Of a stretch of 64,000 bases of DNA, positions 34,355 to 41,003 are shown piece by piece (positions within the stretch are counted from its first letter, which is position 1; the number at the start of each line of letters is the position of its first letter). The stretch is from Singulisphaera sp. GP187. Its GTDB lineage: Bacteria; Planctomycetota; Phycisphaerae; Phycisphaerales; SM1A02. Made by a program: the position numbers and the translations under genes. Location: contig CAMBXO010000002.1 in the NCBI GenBank assembly GCA_945871915.1, positions 62,001 through 126,000 on the forward strand, read 5' to 3'. The notes under the pieces are model-generated. The model saw only the letters and a list, made by a program, of their open reading frames with translations, was not told the DNA's origin and made no database searches.

Positions 34355-36076
34355 TCAATCGATCAGACGAAAGTCGCGGATTTCAAAGTCCGAGTCAAAG
34401 CGAGGGTTCGAACTCGCCTTGGGCGTTCCGACGACTTCGCATGAACGGCCCACTCGAAACTCGCCAACGCGATTGCCCTGCCTCCACATAAGCAATCCCG
34501 TACTTCGCTGCGACCCCTTGGTATGAACCTGCACCTTCAGGTGCGCACCATCCCGCCCCATCGTTGCGGCACTTCTCACCACCAGATTGCCGCAATGAAT
34601 GAGTGGAGCTGCAAAGTCCTTTCCAAACGGCTGCAAGGATTCAATTTCGGGAAGACACGCCATCGCCTGTTCGATCGGCATACTGGCATCGATGGGCAAG
34701 GACCGTGCAGCCACCATGCCCTGATCGGTTCGAGTCCGCACCACCGCTTCGAGTGCCTGTGCAAAGGCCGAAACATTTTCACTGGTCATGGAACCACCGA
34801 CCGCCGCTGCGTGGCCTCCAAAACTGGCAAACAGCGATGGACACTCTTCGAGACAGGCATGCAGATCAATTCCTTGCGGAGCGCGCCCGGACGCTTTCAG
34901 CAGCGAGCTCTCTCCTCCAAACAGAACAACTGGCTTTTGATATCGATCCACCAAACGAGCGGCCGCAAGACCAAGAAGCCCTGGATGCCACTGGGGATCG
35001 GCCATCACAATCGAGCAACGCGAGGCCGAATCAAATCCTTCCTTCACCGCGCGATCCTGCGTGATGCGTGCAAGTTCTTCGGTCAAGGTCTTTCGCTCAT
35101 TGTTGACGGCCTCCAACCGCTTGGCAACGGTTCTGGCCTCTGATTGATCATCCGTATCCAATAACCGCAGAGCATCGGTCGCCCCCTCCAATCGACCAAG
35201 GGCATTCAGTCGCGGACCAATCTGATGGCTAATGGTGGAAGCGTTCATCGAACGCAGATCAATGCCCGCTTCGCGCAGCATGGCATGAATTCCCGGCAAT
35301 CCACAGGTTGGGAGCAACTTCACAGCATGCGCCACCAGCACACGATTCTCATCAAGCAGCGGCATCACATCGGGAACAAGACCCATGGCGGCAAGCGGAA
35401 GCGCCACATTCACCACCCATTGTCGCAGCACATCTGGCGGCCGCTCTCCGCCACGAAGCCTGATGAGTCGCTTGGCAACTTTGAAAGCCACCACACTTCC
35501 CGAAATATGCTCAAACGGACAACCGCCAAGATGTGGGTGCGCGACCGCCTCCGCACGCGGAAGCCGAATGGTTCCGTCGGCCTCTCGCTCGACTCGATGG
35601 TGGTCGGTCACAATCAAACGCAAGCCGATGTGCGCGGCCAGTTCGGCTTCGGCAAAACTTCGAATGCCGCAATCCACGGTGATCACCGCTTGCACACCCT
35701 CGGCCTGAAGTTGGCGAAGCGAATCGGCGTGAAGGCCGTACCCGTGATCCACACGATGCGGAATCACCACACGCGGCACCGAGCCGAATTGCCGCAACAA
35801 TCGTGAGAGGATCGCCGCGGCGCAGAGCCCGTCCGCGTCATAGTCGCCAAAGATCGCAATCTGAAGTCCCTCCCGCATCCATCCATCGAGCGCGGCGGCA
35901 ACCAGATCCGCACCTGGCAAGGTCGCGGGCTCACGCAGCAAGGACAACGGTGGTAGCGGCGAAGCAAAAAGTTCCTGATCTCGAGGCTGGGTCAGTCCGC
36001 GGCTACGCAGAATGCGCTCACGCAACGAGCCCTCACCCATCCCCTCGGGAAATACCCATTGCATCAAGGCGGTCAT
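34355..36076 (-). CDS. recJ: Single-stranded-DNA-specific exonuclease RecJ
   Basis: 5'-3' exonuclease for recombination and repair. The 573-residue protein has the DHH superfamily motifs: IFGDYDADGLCAAAIL, VDCGIRSFAEAELA, VTDHHRVE, and the DHHA1 region with SGRAPQGIDLHACL and FGGHAAAVGGSM. A C-terminal OB-fold follows. The length matches RecJ. ATG 36076 is chosen over the open GTG 36103 because TAGGCT lies seven bases before the ATG and partly inside the longer reading. The gene is divergent from adenylate kinase and convergent with the UAP1-like gene. Confidence 0.95.
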   Translation of the reverse strand: MTALMQWVFPEGMGEGSLRERILRSRGLTQPRDQELFASPLPPLSLLREPATLPGADLVAAALDGWMREGLQIAIFGDYDADGLCAAAILSRLLRQFGSVPRVVIPHRVDHGYGLHADSLRQLQAEGVQAVITVDCGIRSFAEAELAAHIGLRLIVTDHHRVEREADGTIRLPRAEAVAHPHLGGCPFEHISGSVVAFKVAKRLIRLRGGERPPDVLRQWVVNVALPLAAMGLVPDVMPLLDENRVLVAHAVKLLPTCGLPGIHAMLREAGIDLRSMNASTISHQIGPRLNALGRLEGATDALRLLDTDDQSEARTVAKRLEAVNNERKTLTEELARITQDRAVKEGFDSASRCSIVMADPQWHPGLLGLAAARLVDRYQKPVVLFGGESSLLKASGRAPQGIDLHACLEECPSLFASFGGHAAAVGGSMTSENVSAFAQALEAVVRTRTDQGMVAARSLPIDASMPIEQAMACLPEIESLQPFGKDFAAPLIHCGNLVVRSAATMGRDGAHLKVQVHTKGSQRSTGLLMWRQGNRVGEFRVGRSCEVVGTPKASSNPRFDSDFEIRDFRLID

Positions 36077-36083
36077 CGCATCC

Positions 36084-36089
36084 AGCCTA
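36084..36089 (-). promoter_or_regulatory. -10 element for a leaderless recJ transcript
   Basis: TAGGCT on the minus strand, seven bases before ATG 36076; the tpiA promoter has the same hexamer and spacing. Confidence 0.55.
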
Positions 36090-36119
36090 CCCAGACTCGC
36101 CACCTCTGAAATCTCTTGG

Positions 36120-36125
36120 CATACT
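36120..36125 (+). promoter_or_regulatory. Candidate -10 element of the adenylate kinase gene
   Basis: CATACT, followed by a leader of about 16 bases that contains AAGGAG (36134-36139) eight bases before ATG 36148. This is an ordinary leadered start. Confidence 0.45.
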
Positions 36126-36147
36126 TCAGCATCAAGGAGTCACCTGC

Positions 36148-36768
36148 ATGAGCGATCGTTTCAAGTGCATTCTGCTCTTCGGCGCCCCCGGCGCTGGCAA
36201 GGGCACACAGGGAAAAATCCTAGGCCATGTGCCGGGTTTTTATCACTTGGCATGCGGCGATGTGTTTCGGTCACTCGATCTCACGAGTGATCTCGGGAAA
36301 CAATTTCTGGCCTATTCCAGTCGCGGCGAACTTGTGCCTGACGAATTGACCGTGGAAATGTGGCATCAGAACATGCACGCTCAGACGGTGTTGAGTCTGT
36401 ATAAACCCGCACAGGACCTCCTGCTGTTGGATGGCATTCCGCGAACCATTGCGCAGGCGAAGGCTCTGGAGAAACACCTTGATGTTCTCTTGGTTCTCCA
36501 TCTAACGTGCCCAGACGAAAATGAAATGGTGCATCGCATGAGGCGCCGCGCGCTCAAGGAAAATCGGATCGACGATGCAGATGAAAAAGTCATTCGTCGC
36601 CGCTTTGAGGTGTATCACCGAGAGACGGCCCCTGTGCTTGGCCATTACCCGCGCTCGATCGTGAAGGAAGTTCCTGCAACAGGAAGTCCGGCGGTTGTTC
36701 TGATGTCGGTGCTGGACATTGTGGCGCCATTGCAGGACCACCACTTTCGCAATCCGCTCAGCACGTAG
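36148..36768 (+). CDS. adk: Adenylate kinase family nucleoside monophosphate kinase
   Basis: Phosphorylates a nucleoside monophosphate, most likely AMP. The 206-residue protein has the P-loop GAPGAGKGTQ near residues 12-21, the NMP-binding segment ACGDVFRSLDL, LDGIPRTIAQAKALE with the Arg used for phosphate transfer, and RRALKENRIDDADEKVIRRR in place of the LID. No zinc-type LID insertion is present, so it is a short-form enzyme. The start is supported by AAGGAG eight bases upstream; a longer open frame overlapping recJ is rejected. Divergent from recJ with 71 bases between starts. UMP/CMP kinase activity is an alternative. Confidence 0.88.
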   Translation: MSDRFKCILLFGAPGAGKGTQGKILGHVPGFYHLACGDVFRSLDLTSDLGKQFLAYSSRGELVPDELTVEMWHQNMHAQTVLSLYKPAQDLLLLDGIPRTIAQAKALEKHLDVLLVLHLTCPDENEMVHRMRRRALKENRIDDADEKVIRRRFEVYHRETAPVLGHYPRSIVKEVPATGSPAVVLMSVLDIVAPLQDHHFRNPLST

Positions 36769-36789
36769 GCGAGGAGGGCTCGAAAAAAG

Positions 36790-37806
36790 TCACAGATCAT
36801 CGGCGTCGGACGTCGGTTCCGGTTCTCGGTCGACAGGCTTGGCTCCAACAGGTGCAACCTTTGCAAATCGCTGCTGAATTGCAGCGGCCCACATTTCACG
36901 CTGCTGCACCGAGAGATTGCGATTCAAGTTGAAATTCTGCCCGCCCGCGGCTCGTTGCTCGACAACATCCAATCGATCCAGTTCCGCAGCATTGCCAAGT
37001 GCCACCATGAATTCCATTCGTCGCTCGACCGGTTTTCCATCCGCGCCCTGCATCGGTCGTCCCTGAGGATCTCGTTCAGTCCGAAGCACCGTGAGCCGCA
37101 CTTCCTGACCCGGCGGTCGAATCTGCAGCGCATCGGCAAGATCCAGCGTGGTCAGAATTTGTTGGTCATCTAACTTCTCGATCACATCACCGATCTTGAG
37201 AATCTTTTCACCTGGCAGCCCCGGCAAAGTGGCCTGCACCAGCACGCCGGGGCGCGTCGGCGGCGAATCACCCATTCGAACACCAAGAGCCCCACGCGGT
37301 TTTTCTAATGCGCGCCGCCGAGCCACTTCAAGCAATCGCTCGTAAGCCTCGATCGGGAGTTGTTCACGATCCAAAGCCGCCCAAATCTGCATATCGGGAA
37401 TCGTGGGATCTCGAAGGCGAGCCGACGCTGCTTCACGAACGGCAAACTGCACGTCGTCCAAATTGCGAAGATCCAGCCGTAGGGTTTCTGGAATGGAAAC
37501 CGTCGCCAAACGCTCCGATGCGAGCCCCTCCAGAGCAAGTTTTTGAGATTGCGCCCGCCGAGCAACAAAGGCCGGCAATTCCACAACTGGATTCGGCTGA
37601 TTGCCAATCTTTCTCAACACTTCTGGCGGCGCAACCTTGATTTCATCCCCCGCTTTCTCTTTTCTTTGGCGCTTGTCCTCGACTGCACGCGCCACGTCGG
37701 GTTCTTGAGGCGCCGGTTCCTGCGCCCAAGTCACCGACGTGAACCCTAGTTGGACAAGGCCCACCGCAACCATCGTTGCAATGAGCCACCATGTTCCTCC
37801 AGCCAT
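36790..37806 (-). CDS. Exported PDZ-domain protein
   Basis: A protein of about 338 residues with a signal peptide (GTWWLIATMVAVGLVQLGF, cleavage near TWAQ, residue 29). A charged linker of about 100 residues follows. A PDZ-like domain (about 165-270) contains GALGVRMGDSPPTRPGVLVQ and LPGEKILKIGDVIEKLDDQQ, the typical substrate-groove and GD(V)I motifs. There is no protease domain, so it is not an HtrA or RseP enzyme. ATG 37806 gives a sensible signal peptide but overlaps the upstream kinase gene by 61 bases; longer readings overlap it further. It is the last gene of the tpiA operon and converges on adk. Confidence 0.75.
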   Translation of the reverse strand: MAGGTWWLIATMVAVGLVQLGFTSVTWAQEPAPQEPDVARAVEDKRQRKEKAGDEIKVAPPEVLRKIGNQPNPVVELPAFVARRAQSQKLALEGLASERLATVSIPETLRLDLRNLDDVQFAVREAASARLRDPTIPDMQIWAALDREQLPIEAYERLLEVARRRALEKPRGALGVRMGDSPPTRPGVLVQATLPGLPGEKILKIGDVIEKLDDQQILTTLDLADALQIRPPGQEVRLTVLRTERDPQGRPMQGADGKPVERRMEFMVALGNAAELDRLDVVEQRAAGGQNFNLNRNLSVQQREMWAAAIQQRFAKVAPVGAKPVDREPEPTSDADDL

Positions 37807-38807
37807 GCGACTCGCCGCTGCACCATGGCCAGCATGTCGATGGCCCGAACGGATCCAAAGATTCCGTTCCGTGCAATGGGAAGACTCACCTCCGTGATGC
37901 ATGCTTCAATCATAAGCGGCGGAACCATCTCAACCAGCATTTCGATGGATGCATCGCCATGCTGGGTGAAGCCCGCCATGAAGGCCTTGACCCGTTCTTC
38001 GCTCAGGGCGGCTGGCCACGATCGGACATGTGCTCCGCTGCCACCTGGCGAGGCAAATTGCAGCACTCCGTTGGCAAAGTCGACCACGGCAGGCTCCAGC
38101 CGCGCCGCGTCAAAGTCAATCACTCCCGCAATCACATCGCCTTGAAACAGAAGATTGCCCGGATGAAAATCTCCGTGCACCACCTGACTGTCGATCGCCG
38201 CGTATCCAAGTTCATCCACCTCTTGTGATGCTTGGCGGTACGCAATCGCAATCGCCTCGCAGACTGCTTGCAATTCGCCAACATCAGTCGAAGCATCGAC
38301 GGAGCAGACTTTCTTTGGAATGCGACGAATGGCTTCAAACACCGCAAGGCTTCCATGAAAACTTGTGGCACGAACAGGGCCCTGCCAATGAAGTCCCAAT
38401 CCTGCTTCGTGAAGGCGGCCCAGAATCTGCCCGGCTGCGGCCGCTTGCGCACCCGTTCGGCTCCATCGAACACCCTGAATCAAAGGAAACAGTTCGTAGG
38501 CAGAACCATGGAGTGACTCCAGAGTTTTTCCCGCCTTGGAAACAACAGGCGATGCAACCGGTATGCCGGCTCGCGCGGCAACGGCAATGAATGAATGTGC
38601 AAATCGAACATGTTCGCCTTGGTCTCGCGATGGCGAGAGCCGTTTGAGAACAAAGGATCCACCCGTTCCATGCACCACCATCTTTGGGCTCGAGCGACTT
38701 CCCCCTGCCAACGGTTCCAATCGATCAATGTCTCCAATATTCCACAGTGTCAGAGCCTCGCGAGCTTCCTCTGCAGCGAAACGCTGCACGCCGCGGTCAC
38801 TCAGCAT
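37746..38807 (-). CDS. Aminoglycoside phosphotransferase-family kinase
   Basis: Small-molecule kinase of the APH/choline kinase/homoserine kinase II fold, 353 residues. Visible are the nucleotide-binding VVHGTGGSFVLKRL with the conserved Lys, the Brenner catalytic loop VVHGDFHPGNLLF and the metal-binding VIDFDAARLEP. These are all the residues needed for catalysis. The substrate is unknown; CotS-like and homoserine kinase-like proteins share the motifs, so no resistance function should be assumed. The ATG overlaps the yicC stop region by 11 bases and the 3' end overlaps the PDZ-protein gene. Confidence 0.86.
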   Translation of the reverse strand: MLSDRGVQRFAAEEAREALTLWNIGDIDRLEPLAGGSRSSPKMVVHGTGGSFVLKRLSPSRDQGEHVRFAHSFIAVAARAGIPVASPVVSKAGKTLESLHGSAYELFPLIQGVRWSRTGAQAAAAGQILGRLHEAGLGLHWQGPVRATSFHGSLAVFEAIRRIPKKVCSVDASTDVGELQAVCEAIAIAYRQASQEVDELGYAAIDSQVVHGDFHPGNLLFQGDVIAGVIDFDAARLEPAVVDFANGVLQFASPGGSGAHVRSWPAALSEERVKAFMAGFTQHGDASIEMLVEMVPPLMIEACITEVSLPIARNGIFGSVRAIDMLAMVQRRVAWLEEHGGSLQRWLRWALSN

Positions 38808-39678
38808 TCGCCGCCTGCTCCTTGATGCGGTCGATTGCGGTTTTCATGTCCACCACACGGCGGGCAATTTCAAAGTCGCTCGCTTTGCTGGCGATGGTGT
38901 TCGCCTCGCGGAGCATTTCTTGTGCAAGGAAGTCCAGCGTGCGGCCGATCGGCTCCGGATTGGCAGCGTCCAGCAATTTGCGAAACTCGCCAAGATGCCC
39001 GCCGAGTCGCTGGACCTCTTCGGCAATGTCTGCTCGCTCGGAAAAATTGGCGACTTCACGCAGAACATCTTCCTGCCTGGCGGCCACACCCGCTTCCGAC
39101 AGCATGGCCGTCATACGAGCCTTCAGACGTTCGCCATACAGTCGGCTGACTTCAGGAGCGCGATCACGAATTTCACGCAATCGATCTTCAATGGTCTTCC
39201 CCAAGGACACAAGCAGCGTGCGCAACGCCTCACCCTCCCGATCTCGCATGACAAAGAGAAGCTTGGTCGCCTCCTCGAGCAGTTGCTCGAGCACCGGCTT
39301 GGCGGCCACGCAAATTTCCGCACCTCCATCATCCACAACCACTCCAGGCAGTCCAAGCAGCGCCCCCGCATCCAGCGAATTGCTTGTGTTGCCGGTGACG
39401 GTGTGAAGTTGCTCAAGGTAACTCTTCAACGCCTGCGTGTTGATGCGTCCGGCACTGCGAGAGGTTCCATCGCCAATTCGTACCGTAAGCGAAACGCTGC
39501 CTCGCGCCACGCGCCTAGCCAGCCACGCTTCGAGTTCGCCCTCAAGTGAGGTCAAGGCGTCTGGCAGCCGCAACATGGCCTTGAATGACCGATTGTTGAC
39601 CGACCGAATTTCGACGGCAACATGCATTCCATCCTGTTCACGCGAAGCTGCCCCATGTCCGGTCATGCTGCGAATCAT
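38797..39678 (-). CDS. yicC: YicC family endoribonuclease
   Basis: Member of the YicC/YloC family; the E. coli protein is an RNase affecting small RNA turnover. The 293-residue protein starts MIRSMTGHGAAS, the diagnostic N-terminal motif, followed by EIRSVNNRSFKAMLRLP and, in the C-terminal DUF1732 part, EEVQRLGGHLGEFRKLLD and GRTLDFLAQEMLREANTIASK. The length is normal. It lies 14 bases after secG on the same strand. In many planctomycetes and firmicutes yicC precedes a nucleotide kinase gene; here a phosphotransferase-like kinase gene follows instead. Confidence 0.95.
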   Translation of the reverse strand: MIRSMTGHGAASREQDGMHVAVEIRSVNNRSFKAMLRLPDALTSLEGELEAWLARRVARGSVSLTVRIGDGTSRSAGRINTQALKSYLEQLHTVTGNTSNSLDAGALLGLPGVVVDDGGAEICVAAKPVLEQLLEEATKLLFVMRDREGEALRTLLVSLGKTIEDRLREIRDRAPEVSRLYGERLKARMTAMLSEAGVAARQEDVLREVANFSERADIAEEVQRLGGHLGEFRKLLDAANPEPIGRTLDFLAQEMLREANTIASKASDFEIARRVVDMKTAIDRIKEQAANAE

Positions 39679-39692
39679 CGATGGTCTCTCAG

Positions 39693-40163
39693 TTAGATCT
39701 TGGGAGTCGTCGCCGGTGCGGTTTGGGGTTCAGATGCCGGATTGACTGCGGGTGGCAAAGTTGGAGATGGTGACGCTTGTGACGGTGTCACCACAGGCGT
39801 TTCAACTTGTGGCGCCGTCAACGGAACCGCGGTGTTCGCGGGAACACTGGGAACACTGGGAACACTTTCAACTGGAGCGGTCGCAGGATCGGCAACGATG
39901 GCTTCTGGTGCAGGATCTGCCGTTGGGGCGGAATTGAAAACATTCAATCCAATCGCGAGCAGCAAATACAGCACAAACACTGCAACGGTGGCAACCGTCA
40001 AGGCATCGCCAGTTCGACCACCGAACGCGGTGTCCGTTCCGCCTCCACCACCAAAGGCGCTGGCAAGACCACCGCCCTGTGGCCTTTGCACAAGAATGAT
40101 CAAGACCAGCGCAATGCTGACGACAATGAAGAGAACGGTAAGAAGCGTAAAGGTGATGCCCAT
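39693..40163 (-). CDS. secG: Preprotein translocase subunit SecG with a long Pro-rich tail
   Basis: Small SecYEG subunit that assists protein export. The first 75 residues match SecG: membrane segment ITFTLLTVLFIVVSIALVLI, the connecting ILVQRPQGGGLASAFGGGGG loop and a second membrane segment near residues 57-75. The remaining 80 residues are rich in Pro, Ala, Thr and Val, with SVPSVPSVPAN. Most SecG proteins stop after about 75-110 residues, so this tail is an extension that would face the periplasm. It follows tpiA by 14 bases. Confidence 0.92.
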   Translation of the reverse strand: MGITFTLLTVLFIVVSIALVLIILVQRPQGGGLASAFGGGGGTDTAFGGRTGDALTVATVAVFVLYLLLAIGLNVFNSAPTADPAPEAIVADPATAPVESVPSVPSVPANTAVPLTAPQVETPVVTPSQASPSPTLPPAVNPASEPQTAPATTPKI

Positions 40164-40177
40164 AGTTGCTCCAGCAG

Positions 40178-40966
40178 TCAGCCGCGACGACCCTGAAACG
40201 AAGTGGCTGCGCTTCCAAGAATGGAAGCAAAGTCACCGCTCTTCAGGCTTGCACCACCCACCAGCGCTCCCTCAATCTGAAGGTGCGCAAAGAGGCCTGG
40301 TGCATTGGCGGCATTCACGGAACCTCCGTAAAGGATCCGCACCGCCGCGGAGGAGGGGCGATCATACAGGTCTTCCAGATCGCTACGGATCAAATCATGC
40401 GCCATGGCAGCGTCTTTGGGCGTTGCACTTTTGCCTGTACCGATGGCCCACACCGGCTCATACGCAATGGTCAATGCACCCACACGGTCCTTGGCAAGTC
40501 CAGCCAAACCACCCTTCAATTGCCGCCTGACAATTTCATCTGCACGGCCGGCCGAACGCTCATCCCATGTTTCTCCAACACATAACATCACCTTCAAGCC
40601 GCTTTCTAGTGCCATATGAACTTTGTCGCAGGTCTGCGAATCGGATTCGTTGTGAACCTGCCTTCGTTCTGAATGTCCTATAATTACCTGCCCAACCCCA
40701 AGGTCAACCAACATCTCGGCGCTGATGTCACCAGTCAACGCCCCGTTGGCTTCCGTGGAGCAATCCTGTGCACCCAAGATCACGCCGGAGTTTCCCAGCG
40801 TTCTCGCCACGGCCTGCAGATATGGGAACGGAGGAAAAACAACGCAATCAACCGATTCCCTCAAAGGCTCGAATGCTTCAACAACCTCTTCGGCTAACTC
40901 AACACTGCTGGCAAGGTCGCCATTCATCTTCCAGTTACCACCGATCAGCAATCGCCTTGGGTGCAT
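40178..40966 (-). CDS. tpiA: Triosephosphate isomerase
   Basis: Interconverts glyceraldehyde 3-phosphate and dihydroxyacetone phosphate. The 262-residue TIM barrel has IGGNWKMNG with the catalytic Lys, GHSERRQVHNE with the catalytic His, AYEPVWAIGTGKSATP with the catalytic Glu and the flexible loop, and LYGGSVNAANA. The length is usual. ATG 40966 has TAGGCT seven bases upstream. It is the first gene of the tpiA-secG-yicC-kinase-PDZ transcript and is divergent from alaS with 37 bases between the starts. Confidence 0.97.
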   Translation of the reverse strand: MHPRRLLIGGNWKMNGDLASSVELAEEVVEAFEPLRESVDCVVFPPFPYLQAVARTLGNSGVILGAQDCSTEANGALTGDISAEMLVDLGVGQVIIGHSERRQVHNESDSQTCDKVHMALESGLKVMLCVGETWDERSAGRADEIVRRQLKGGLAGLAKDRVGALTIAYEPVWAIGTGKSATPKDAAMAHDLIRSDLEDLYDRPSSAAVRILYGGSVNAANAPGLFAHLQIEGALVGGASLKSGDFASILGSAATSFQGRRG

Positions 40967-40973
40967 GTCAGAC

Positions 40974-40979
40974 AGCCTA
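40974..40979 (-). promoter_or_regulatory. -10 element for a leaderless tpiA transcript
   Basis: TAGGCT on the minus strand, seven bases before ATG 40966, 12 bases from the divergent alaS -10 element. Confidence 0.6.
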
Positions 40980-40991
40980 CCCGCGAAAACC

Positions 40992-40997
40992 TAGAAT
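40992..40997 (+). promoter_or_regulatory. -10 element for a leaderless alaS transcript
   Basis: TAGAAT, exactly six bases before GTG 41004, no Shine-Dalgarno sequence. The same hexamer and spacing occur at phoU. Confidence 0.65.
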
Positions 40998-41003
40998 CGG
41001 TGA

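Noticed and set aside
35803-36147. N-terminal extension of the adenylate kinase frame
   Set aside because: It is antisense to recJ and has no similarity to kinases. A ribosome binding site and P-loop position support ATG 36148.
37746-38807. Antibiotic-resistance aminoglycoside kinase
   Set aside because: The motifs are shared by many housekeeping kinases, and the gene lies in a tpiA-secG-yicC operon with no resistance context.
38536-39549. Plus-strand open frame of 337 codons opposite the kinase and yicC genes
   Set aside because: It runs antisense to two well-supported genes and shows no recognisable domain.
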